NCBI GenBank assembly: GCA_013153415.1
Contig: JAADEO010000153.1
Span: 1 to 5,198 of the forward strand
Direction of reading: 5' to 3'
Length of the DNA: 5,198 nt
DNA from: Deltaproteobacteria bacterium
GTDB lineage: Bacteria > Desulfobacterota > Anaeroferrophillalia > Anaeroferrophillales > Tharpellaceae
Under the pieces are notes generated by a model, which saw nothing but the letters and a program-made list of their open reading frames with translations, did not search any database and had not been told where the DNA came from. Below are positions 1-4,855 of the stretch, one piece after another. How positions within the stretch are numbered: the stretch's first letter is position 1; every line of letters starts with the position of its first letter. A program made the position numbers and the translations under genes.

Positions 1-567
1 GATGCCGTACTCTACGGCAAGGGAGTCGGGGCGGAAAGCCCCTTGAGCTCGGATCGCTGGGGAGCGGAGGAAAGCCGGGCCCCGGCAGCCATGAACAACC
101 CGGCCGACGGCCTGAAAACCGACCCCTTTCTCCGCCTCGGTGAAAGGATTTTCGCGGCCGGGGACACGGCCCGGGTGCTGGATTTGCTGCAACGACGACC
201 GAACCGGCTACCGCTCTGGCCCTTGGCCGGCGAGCAGGGTCTGGTGGCCGGCCACAACATGGCGGTCCTGGCCGCGAACCGCCCGGAAAGCTTTCTGCGC
301 CGCTATCCCGGCGGCATCGCCGGCAACAGTTTCTCGCTCTTCGGGCTCGATTTCATCAGTACCGGTTTCCGGACTCTGCCCGAGAAAAGCGATGTCTGGC
401 GGACCGAAGTCGAAAAAAAAGACGGCGCTTACCGCCGTCTCAATTTCGCCGGGGAGAAACTCAAAGGCTTCATCCTCGCCGGCAGGAAAAATATTCTCGA
501 AGCCGGACCGCTTCGGGCCGCAGTTCAGCGCAACGCCCTGACGGATTACCAGACCAGGGACTTGTGA
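1..567 (+). CDS. NAD(P)/FAD-dependent oxidoreductase, C-terminal part (5' truncated by window edge)
   Basis: The reading frame is open from base 1, so the N-terminal FAD- and NAD-binding Rossmann regions lie outside the window. The visible 188 residues begin DAVLYGKGVG, the usual (D)xVxxGxGV strand that ends the NAD domain. IFAAGD follows at residues 50-55; this is the second FAD-contacting motif, whose Asp binds the ribityl/pyrophosphate part. Next come LWPLAGEQGLVAGHNMA (72-88) and GNSFSLFGLDFISTG (108-122), which match the C-terminal half of rubredoxin reductase/NirB-type/CoA-disulfide-reductase-like flavoproteins. The tail (residues about 140-175, including KLKGFILAGR) resembles the family's C-terminal domain. 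The stretch between GKGVG and GLKTD is rich in Ser, Ala and Glu and does not resemble the family. The electron partner cannot be told from this half. The gene ends at TGA 565-567 and overlaps the convergent SH3 gene by 22 bp. The family call is firm; the specific function is unknown. Confidence 0.85.
   Translation, partial: DAVLYGKGVGAESPLSSDRWGAEESRAPAAMNNPADGLKTDPFLRLGERIFAAGDTARVLDLLQRRPNRLPLWPLAGEQGLVAGHNMAVLAANRPESFLRRYPGGIAGNSFSLFGLDFISTGFRTLPEKSDVWRTEVEKKDGAYRRLNFAGEKLKGFILAGRKNILEAGPLRAAVQRNALTDYQTRDL
413..440 (-). terminator. Intrinsic terminator of the minus-strand SH3 operon, embedded in the oxidoreductase gene
   Basis: Read on the minus strand, an 8-bp perfect stem (AGACGGCG / CGCCGTCT) closes a 5-nt loop and is followed directly by eight U residues (the A-run at 413-420 on the plus strand). 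It lies about 105 nt past the stop codon of the SH3 protein. On the plus strand the same hairpin is preceded, not followed, by the homopolymer, so it should terminate only leftward transcription. Confidence 0.8.
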
Positions 568-1025
568 ATCCAGCCCTGGTCGCCGTCTTCGTGCATGATC
601 TTGAGCCAGCGCCCCTGACGTTTGATGACTTTCAGGGGCACCTCCCGATCGACCACGAAAAGGATCCGGTTCTTGGTACCGGGCCCGGAACGCACGTTGC
701 AGTCGTTCTTGGTAGTGATCACGCTCGGGGTCTTCGAAAGCAGGGTCTTACTGAGCCAGCCGGTATCCCCTTCGAAATCACGACATTTGTACCAGTTCCC
801 CTTCTGTCCGACAATCTCGAAAGGATGGTATTTGGTGACCTGCCAGACCACCTCGGCCTTCTTGCTCGGGGCGGAACGAACATTGGCCAGCCCCACCTTG
901 ACCGACATCCGCTGGGCCGCCGCTACCGGGAGCGCCGGCAATAGGAAAACGGCCAGCAGTGAAACCGTCAACGCCGTCAAACAGAAATATCTACGACCGT
1001 AACCCGAAACCTTCAAAAACAACAA
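546..1025 (-). CDS. Exported protein with two bacterial SH3 domains
   Basis: Predicted 159-residue secreted protein. The N-terminus has basic residues (GYGRR), then a long hydrophobic stretch (CLTALTVSLLAVFLLPAL) ending PVAAA-QR, a typical Sec signal peptide with signal-peptidase I cleavage after AAA. The mature part is two SH3b repeats of about 60 residues. Each has the hallmark NVRS(A/G)P turn (NVRSAPS and NVRSGPG) and a GW near its end (GDTGWL, GDQGWI). Such domains usually bind cell wall or act as envelope adaptors; no catalytic domain is present, so an envelope role is inference. I chose TTG at 1025 because GAGGTGA lies 5 nt upstream at 1037-1031. Alternatives are GTG at 1034 and ATG at 1064, both without a visible Shine-Dalgarno; the ATG would overlap the upstream gene by 29 bp. 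It is the second gene of the operon, 10 bp after the 95-residue protein. Confidence 0.85.
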   Translation of the reverse strand: MLFLKVSGYGRRYFCLTALTVSLLAVFLLPALPVAAAQRMSVKVGLANVRSAPSKKAEVVWQVTKYHPFEIVGQKGNWYKCRDFEGDTGWLSKTLLSKTPSVITTKNDCNVRSGPGTKNRILFVVDREVPLKVIKRQGRWLKIMHEDGDQGWIHKSLVW

Positions 1026-1035
1026 TTTACTCACC

Positions 1036-1323
1036 TCATTCAGCCGGTGGCTGGACGCCGCCATTCAGGGCGTTCTGCAACTTGTGCTGCAAGTCATGGC
1101 GTTTGCCGATCGAAAGACAGGCTTCGCACATCTCGACCATCGCATCAGGAACCAGCAACGAAGCGGTTGCGACCGTGGAGAGCGTCGCCGCGATACTCCT
1201 GAGGATGATATCAAAATCATCCATGTTACGGATATCGTCTTCATTCCCCAGCTGACGACGGAGCCGGGCCGCGATTTCGGTCAGCTCCCGAGCCGTCTCT
1301 TTCAATTGCGCTGTCTTGTCCAT
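1036..1323 (-). CDS. Hypothetical helical 95-residue protein
   Basis: I do not recognise this protein. It is 95 residues, with no signal peptide or clear membrane segment. Residues 1-25 are charged and strongly helix-forming (repeating Leu/Ala with Lys, Arg and Glu), possibly a short coiled coil. Residues 37-65 form a more hydrophobic, Ala/Leu/Val-rich helix. Cys66 and Cys69 (CEAC) are followed by His76 and His80, a C-x2-C-x6-H-x3-H spacing that could hold a metal, though this may be chance. The start is the only ATG before an in-frame stop at 1359-1357; the Shine-Dalgarno is weak. It is the promoter-proximal gene of the operon with the exported SH3 protein, 10 bp upstream. The ribosome binding site of the SH3 gene abuts its stop codon, suggesting coupled translation. 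Reading-frame integrity and operon position support a real gene; function is unknown. Confidence 0.65.
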   Translation of the reverse strand: MDKTAQLKETARELTEIAARLRRQLGNEDDIRNMDDFDIILRSIAATLSTVATASLLVPDAMVEMCEACLSIGKRHDLQHKLQNALNGGVQPPAE

Positions 1324-1404
1324 ATCCGGTGCCCGCCACGACCTTAACGGCCGGTCTCAGTTACACAAAATCCGCCCCCGGGGCAATTGTTTAATACGGG
1401 CAGG

Positions 1405-1433
1405 ATAGTAACCAAGAGCCCCTTTATAGTCAA
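1405..1433 (-). promoter_or_regulatory. Sigma70-type promoter of the minus-strand two-gene operon
   Basis: On the minus strand TTGACT (1433-1428) and TACTAT (1410-1405) are separated by exactly 17 bp. They match the -35 and -10 consensus at 5/6 and 4/6 positions. The predicted transcript start is near 1398, giving a leader of about 75 nt before the ATG at 1323. I see no convincing riboswitch in that leader, only a short GACC/GGTC stem. Confidence 0.6.
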
Positions 1434-1484
1434 GCCTTTTTCCCGGACAAGGCGACGTCGGAACGGGATAAGATAATAATTTTC

Positions 1485-1554
1485 TTGACAGAAACAAGCA
1501 AAATATGACAACCCTGGTTTTATATATATCAACACATCCGGATGACAGGGGGTG
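1485..1554 (+). promoter_or_regulatory. AT-rich upstream region of the crotonase/acyl-CoA synthetase operon with candidate operator
   Basis: A promoter must lie here, but it is not resolved. A perfect TTGACA at 1485-1490 has no good -10 box at 16-18 bp. TATATATAT-like sequence at 1521-1529 could be a -10, but it has a poor -35 at the right distance. The TTGACA sits inside a TTTCT/AGAAA inverted repeat. A perfect 10-bp palindrome, CATCCGGATG, lies at 1535-1544 just before the Shine-Dalgarno AGGGGGTG (1547-1554) and could be an operator or a small leader hairpin. No regulator gene lies within the window. Confidence 0.3.
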
Positions 1555-1557
1555 AAA

Positions 1558-2367
1558 ATGGCATACGAGACGGTTTTATACGAATGTCGGGACGGAGTCG
1601 GCATCCTGCGGCTCAACCGGCCCGAGAGAATGAACGCGGTTATCGAGCAGCTCTACCTCGATATCCAGGCGGTGCTGGCCGAAGCCGAGAAGGACGACCG
1701 GGTCCGGGCCCTGATCCTGACCGGCTCAGTCCGCAAACGTCCCGAGGGCGACAAACAGGCCTTCTGCGCCGGGGCTGACTTGAAAGAGCACAAGAAGGGC
1801 GAACGGACCCCCTGGCAGAAGCGTGAGTACATCCTGCTGGCTCATGAAACCACCCGCAGACTATACGTTTTTCCCAAACCGGTAATCGTGGCCGTTAACG
1901 GCCCGGCCCGGGGAGCCGGTACCGAACTGGCCCTGAACGGAGATTTCCTGCTGATGGCCGACGAGGCCACTATCGCCTTTCCCGAAACCGGACTCGGCAC
2001 CTTCGTCGGCGGCGGCGTGACCTCGCATTTGACCAAGCTCATCGGCCGCCAACGGGCCAAAGAACTGGTTTTCACCGGCCGGGTCCTGGACGGCCAGGCG
2101 GCGGTCAAGATCGGCCTCGCCCTCAAATCGGTCCCGGTGGACCAACTCATGGAGACAGCCCTGGAACTGGCCGCGACCATGGCCAGAAAAGCGCCGATCT
2201 CGATGCGCTTCGCCAAGACCATCATGAACCAGGCCGAAAGTCTCGACCTGCAGACGGCGCTGATGATCGAGGCCGAAGCGATCCTCGCCTGCATGACCAC
2301 CGAGGACTGGCGGGAAGGCATTGTCGCCTTTGCTGAAAAACGTGAACCGGTTTACCACGGGAGGTAA
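1558..2367 (+). CDS. Enoyl-CoA hydratase/isomerase family protein (crotonase superfamily)
   Basis: A 269-residue cytoplasmic crotonase-fold enzyme of normal family length. The N-terminal LRLNRPERMNAV (17-28) is the family's first strand and turn. CAGADL (70-75) and NGPARGAGTELAL (114-126) supply the two oxyanion-hole peptide NH groups that hold the acyl-CoA thioester carbonyl. Glu123 and Glu143 (in FPETGLG) are exactly 20 residues apart and align with Glu144 and Glu164 of rat mitochondrial enoyl-CoA hydratase. Both catalytic acids are therefore present, favouring hydration of a trans-2-enoyl-CoA over decarboxylase, lyase or dehalogenase chemistry. The C-terminus EDWREGIVAFAEKREP is the usual family ending. 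I chose ATG at 1558 because AGGGGGTG sits 3 nt upstream; an in-frame GTG at 1552 lies inside that Shine-Dalgarno. The acyl-CoA synthetase starts 8 bp downstream, so the two form an operon. The acyl substrate is not determinable from sequence. Confidence 0.93.
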   Translation: MAYETVLYECRDGVGILRLNRPERMNAVIEQLYLDIQAVLAEAEKDDRVRALILTGSVRKRPEGDKQAFCAGADLKEHKKGERTPWQKREYILLAHETTRRLYVFPKPVIVAVNGPARGAGTELALNGDFLLMADEATIAFPETGLGTFVGGGVTSHLTKLIGRQRAKELVFTGRVLDGQAAVKIGLALKSVPVDQLMETALELAATMARKAPISMRFAKTIMNQAESLDLQTALMIEAEAILACMTTEDWREGIVAFAEKREPVYHGR

Positions 2368-2375
2368 AAGATAAA

Positions 2376-4511
2376 ATGCTAAGTGACAAGATCCTCAACG
2401 CCAATTCGATCGCCATCGTCGGAGCATCGAAAACCGTTACCAAGCGCGGCTACCAGGCTATCCGCATCCTTCTCGAGGAGAAGTACGAAGGCCACATCTA
2501 CCCGGTCAATCCCAAACTGGAAAGCGTTCTCGGGCTCAAGTGCTACCCTAAGGTTTCGGCCATCCCCGACCCGGTCGACCTGGCCCTGATCACAACCCCG
2601 GCCGCGACCCTGCCGTCCGTTCTCGAAGACTGCGGCAAGAAAGGCGTGGCCGGAGCGGTCATCATCGCCGGCGGCTTCGGTGAACTCGGCGAAAAGGGCA
2701 AGGAGCTCGAAAACCAGATGGTCGAGGTCGCCCGCAAGTACCATATCCGTCTGATCGGTCCCAATACTTCGGGTATGATCAACCTGCACAAGAATTTGAA
2801 CCTGGTCGGCCTGCGCGACGCCCCCAAGGGCAACATCGCCCTGCTCTCGCAGAGCGGCAACATGGCCCTGACCATGATCACCGAGGCCAAGGTCAAAAGC
2901 CAGGTCGGTTTCTCCTACTACGTCGGGGTCGGCAACGAATCCGACATCAGTTTCCACGAATACCTGGAATTCTTCGAGAACGACCCCAACACCAATGCCA
3001 TCCTGATGTATGTCGAAGGGATGCGTAACGGCCGCAAGTTTCTGCAGCAGGCCTACCAGACAACCCGCAAGAAACCGATCATCCTCTTGAAAAGCGGGCG
3101 CTCGGCGATCGGCAAGCGCTCGGCCGGTTCTCACACCGGGGCCCTGGCCGGAATGAGTGAGGTCGCCAGAACCGCTTTCCAGCGGGCCGGTATCATCGTC
3201 GTCGAGAATTCAGATGAACTGCTGCCCTGCGCCGAGGCCCTGGCCAACCTGCCGCCGATCAAAAACAACAACGTCGCCATCCTCGCCGACGGCGGCGGGC
3301 ATGCGACGATCGGCTCCGACGAGCTCACCGACCTCAAGGTAAACCTGCCGGAACTGAGCGAAAAGACCAAGGAGAAACTGCGGGCCATCCTGCCGACCGC
3401 AGCTTCAGTCGCCAACCCCATCGATGTCGCCGGCGGGGCTGACGACAACCCGGTAATCCTGGCCAAGTGCGCCAAGATCCTGCTTCACGACCCCAATATC
3501 GGCGGCGTCCTGGTGGTCGGTCTTTTCGGCGGCTACAGCATCCGCTTTTCCGAATCCCTGGCTTTCGCCGAAGAGGACGCCGCCCACCAGTTCGGCAAAC
3601 TGGTCCTAGAAACCGGCAAACCGATCATCATGCACAGTCTTTACAATTTCGCCAAGCCCCACTCGCTTGATCTGCTGCGCTACTACGGCATCCCGGTTTT
3701 CGACTCCCTCGAACTGGCCTGCAAGGCGATCGGGGTGCTGGCCGAATACGGCGGTTACCTGCGCGGCTACAAGGCCAAGGCCAAATTCGTTTTCGACATG
3801 GGCGCCAAGGCCAAACCCCGGGGCAAAGAGATCATGCACAGAGCCCGGGAAGAGGGCCGTACCGCCCTGCTCGAACACGAGGCCAAGGAGCTGATCAGCC
3901 TGCACGGCGGGATGGTCTGCCAGGATTGTCTGGCCAAATCGCCGGAAGAGGCCGTAGCCATGGCCGCCGGTTTCAACGAAAAGGTGGTCATGAAGATCGT
4001 CTCCCCCGACATTCTCCACAAGAGCGATGCCGGCGGCGTCCGCCTCAACCTCAAGGATCCGGACGAGATCCGGGAGGCCTACAACAAGATCATGGAAAAC
4101 GCCCGGGCCTTCAATCCCAATGCCGATATCAAGGGCGTTCTGGTGGCGCCGATGGCCAAGGACGGCCTCGAGGTCATCATCGGTACCAAGATCGACGACC
4201 AGTTCGGACCGGTGATCATGTTCGGGATCGGCGGCATCATGGTCGAGGTCTTGAAAGACGTGGTCTTCCGGGTCCTGCCGATCTCGCCCTACTCGGCCAA
4301 GAACATGATCAACGAGATCAAATCGGTCAAGCTGCTCGACGGTTTCCGCGGCCGTCCTCCGGTCGACCGCAAGGCCCTCAAACGCCTGCTGCTGACGGTC
4401 TCGGAGATCATCGGCTCCTACCCGGAAATCCAGGAGATGGATTTCAACCCGGTAATTCTCTATGAAGAGGGTCTAAACGTCGTCGACGCCCGGATCATCC
4501 TGAAACCATAA
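2376..4511 (+). CDS. Acyl-CoA synthetase, ADP-forming type (fused alpha-beta acetate--CoA ligase family)
   Basis: A 711-residue cytoplasmic enzyme predicted to make acyl-CoA from acid, CoA and ATP with release of ADP and phosphate. The reaction is reversible, so it can also make ATP from acyl-CoA. Domains in order: CoA-binding Rossmann (about 1-130, with IAIVGASKTVTKRGY at 12-26), two succinyl-CoA-ligase-like flavodoxin domains (about 150-290 and 298-460), a Lys/Ala-rich linker (about 465-490), and a C-terminal ATP-grasp domain (about 490-711). His253 in GSHTGALAG is the family's phosphorylated histidine. His548 in ILHKSDAGGV is the second histidine that relays phosphate in archaeal ADP-forming acetyl-CoA synthetases. 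VEVLKDVVFR (623-632) and EMDFNPV (687-693) match ATP/Mg2+-binding elements. Unlike E. coli Pat there is no acetyltransferase domain. The Shine-Dalgarno GGGAGG overlaps the end of the crotonase gene, suggesting coupled translation. Substrate unknown: acetyl-, aryl- or medium-chain acids are all possible. Confidence 0.93.
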   Translation: MLSDKILNANSIAIVGASKTVTKRGYQAIRILLEEKYEGHIYPVNPKLESVLGLKCYPKVSAIPDPVDLALITTPAATLPSVLEDCGKKGVAGAVIIAGGFGELGEKGKELENQMVEVARKYHIRLIGPNTSGMINLHKNLNLVGLRDAPKGNIALLSQSGNMALTMITEAKVKSQVGFSYYVGVGNESDISFHEYLEFFENDPNTNAILMYVEGMRNGRKFLQQAYQTTRKKPIILLKSGRSAIGKRSAGSHTGALAGMSEVARTAFQRAGIIVVENSDELLPCAEALANLPPIKNNNVAILADGGGHATIGSDELTDLKVNLPELSEKTKEKLRAILPTAASVANPIDVAGGADDNPVILAKCAKILLHDPNIGGVLVVGLFGGYSIRFSESLAFAEEDAAHQFGKLVLETGKPIIMHSLYNFAKPHSLDLLRYYGIPVFDSLELACKAIGVLAEYGGYLRGYKAKAKFVFDMGAKAKPRGKEIMHRAREEGRTALLEHEAKELISLHGGMVCQDCLAKSPEEAVAMAAGFNEKVVMKIVSPDILHKSDAGGVRLNLKDPDEIREAYNKIMENARAFNPNADIKGVLVAPMAKDGLEVIIGTKIDDQFGPVIMFGIGGIMVEVLKDVVFRVLPISPYSAKNMINEIKSVKLLDGFRGRPPVDRKALKRLLLTVSEIIGSYPEIQEMDFNPVILYEEGLNVVDARIILKP

Positions 4512-4536
4512 CAACCTTTCCCACTAACTCACACTG

Positions 4537-4575
4537 AAAGGCAGTCCCTGCATATTCCGGGGTCTGCCTTTTTTT
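4537..4575 (+). terminator. Intrinsic terminator of the crotonase/acyl-CoA synthetase operon
   Basis: AAAGGCAG (4537-4544) pairs perfectly with CTGCCTTT (4564-4571), and the intervening CCC/GGG can extend the stem. The 3' arm runs into seven consecutive T residues (4569-4575). It begins 26 nt after the synthetase stop codon. Confidence 0.85.
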
Positions 4576-4593
4576 ATCATTCTGATTTGCTTT

Positions 4594-4622
4594 TTTCCAG
4601 ACGACTGGTTATTTTATATATT
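4594..4622 (+). promoter_or_regulatory. Candidate sigma70 promoter of the riboswitch leader
   Basis: TTTCCA (4594-4599) and TATATT (4617-4622) are 17 bp apart, matching the -35 and -10 consensus at 4/6 and 5/6 positions in an AT-rich stretch. Transcription would start near 4629, just before the first base pairs of the aptamer. A promoter is needed here because a strong terminator lies immediately upstream. Confidence 0.5.
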
Positions 4623-4634
4623 AGGTACACTTAA

Positions 4635-4724
4635 CAGACAAGCGCCACTCCCGTTGTGAAACGGGGCCGGAAAGCCACGGGTCTTTCCTCGCACTAACTA
4701 CTCAAAAGACAGCCGGGTTGCCAC
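4635..4724 (+). ncRNA. GEMM-I-like cyclic-dinucleotide riboswitch aptamer
   Basis: The region folds as a GEMM-I aptamer. P1 is GACAA (4637-4641) with TTGCC (4718-4722), including one A/C mismatch. P2 is a perfect 6-bp stem CCCGTT/AACGGG (4650-4655, 4660-4665) capped by a GNRA tetraloop, GTGA. The P2-P3 joining strand GCCGGAAAG (4666-4674) has the same 9-nt length as GACGCAAAG in the Vibrio Vc2 aptamer. P3 pairs CC-A-CGG-GTCTTT (4675-4686) with AAAGAC-AG-CCG-GG (4705-4717), leaving bulges where the tetraloop receptor sits. AAAGCCACGGGTC and AGCCGGGTTGCC match conserved GEMM-I strands as I recall them. Known ligands of the class are c-di-GMP and, for the GEMM-Ib variant common in Geobacter relatives, 3',3'-cGAMP. 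The P1-P2 joining strand GCGCCACT (4642-4649) is unlike the usual GCAAA, so the ligand is uncertain. Confidence 0.75.
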
Positions 4725-4752
4725 TTAGCAAGGCGACCCGGCTGTCTTTTTT
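4704..4752 (+). terminator. Riboswitch expression-platform terminator
   Basis: A 19-bp stem (4704-4722 with 4732-4750, one G.U wobble at the TTGCC/GGCGA position) closes a 9-nt loop and ends in a T-run (4747-4752). Its whole 5' arm is the 3' half of the aptamer (P3 3' strand plus P1 3' strand). Aptamer and terminator are therefore mutually exclusive, and ligand binding should block termination, predicting an ON switch for the gene at 4856. Confidence 0.85.
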
Positions 4753-4759
4753 CATCATG

Positions 4760-4805
4760 CCGGGCTAACCGGCCGTCCGGTTTGTCGGTCGGCCGGTTAG
4801 CCCGG
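4760..4805 (+). repeat. Perfect 16-bp inverted repeat in the leader
   Basis: CCGGGCTAACCGGCCG (4760-4775) is followed after a 14-nt spacer by its exact reverse complement (4790-4805). No T-run follows on either strand, so it is not a standard intrinsic terminator. It lies 8 nt past the riboswitch T-run and 13 nt before the first of two Shine-Dalgarno-like sequences. It could be an mRNA-stabilising hairpin, a second control element, or a copy of a dispersed intergenic palindrome. Confidence 0.85.
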
Positions 4806-4817
4806 TGTAATAATCCC

Positions 4818-4855
4818 GGAGGAGAAAAAACAAGATCGAAAAGGAGGAGAAAAAG
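4818..4855 (+). promoter_or_regulatory. Duplicated Shine-Dalgarno sequence before the secreted-protein gene
   Basis: GGAGGAGAAAAA occurs at 4818-4829 and again at 4843-4854, 25 bp apart. The second copy is correctly placed for the ATG at 4856. The first has no ATG, GTG or TTG at a usable distance. Confidence 0.65.

Noticed and set aside
564..1002. Two plus-strand frames of about 126 codons opposite the SH3 gene
   Set aside because: They are antisense to a clear two-domain SH3 protein with a signal peptide, and neither has domain features or a ribosome binding site.
1344..1616. 90-codon minus-strand frame across the divergent promoter region
   Set aside because: It starts inside the crotonase gene, covers the promoter elements, has no Shine-Dalgarno and gives a composition unlike a real protein.
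1842..2358. Two long minus-strand frames opposite the crotonase
   Set aside because: The plus strand encodes a complete crotonase with all catalytic residues; the minus frames are codon-bias shadows.
2379..3134. 251-codon open frame on the minus strand
   Set aside because: It is antisense to the acyl-CoA synthetase, whose domains and catalytic residues are intact. Long antisense frames are expected in GC-rich coding DNA, and the protein resembles nothing I know.
4704..4752. Terminator read as the plain end of an upstream gene
   Set aside because: The synthetase operon already ends at 4537-4575. This hairpin's 5' arm fits the conserved 3' strand of the aptamer, so it is better explained as the riboswitch platform.
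4760..4805. Palindrome as a mobile-element end or attachment site
   Set aside because: There is no transposase, integrase or target-site duplication in the window, and no second copy of the arm outside the palindrome.
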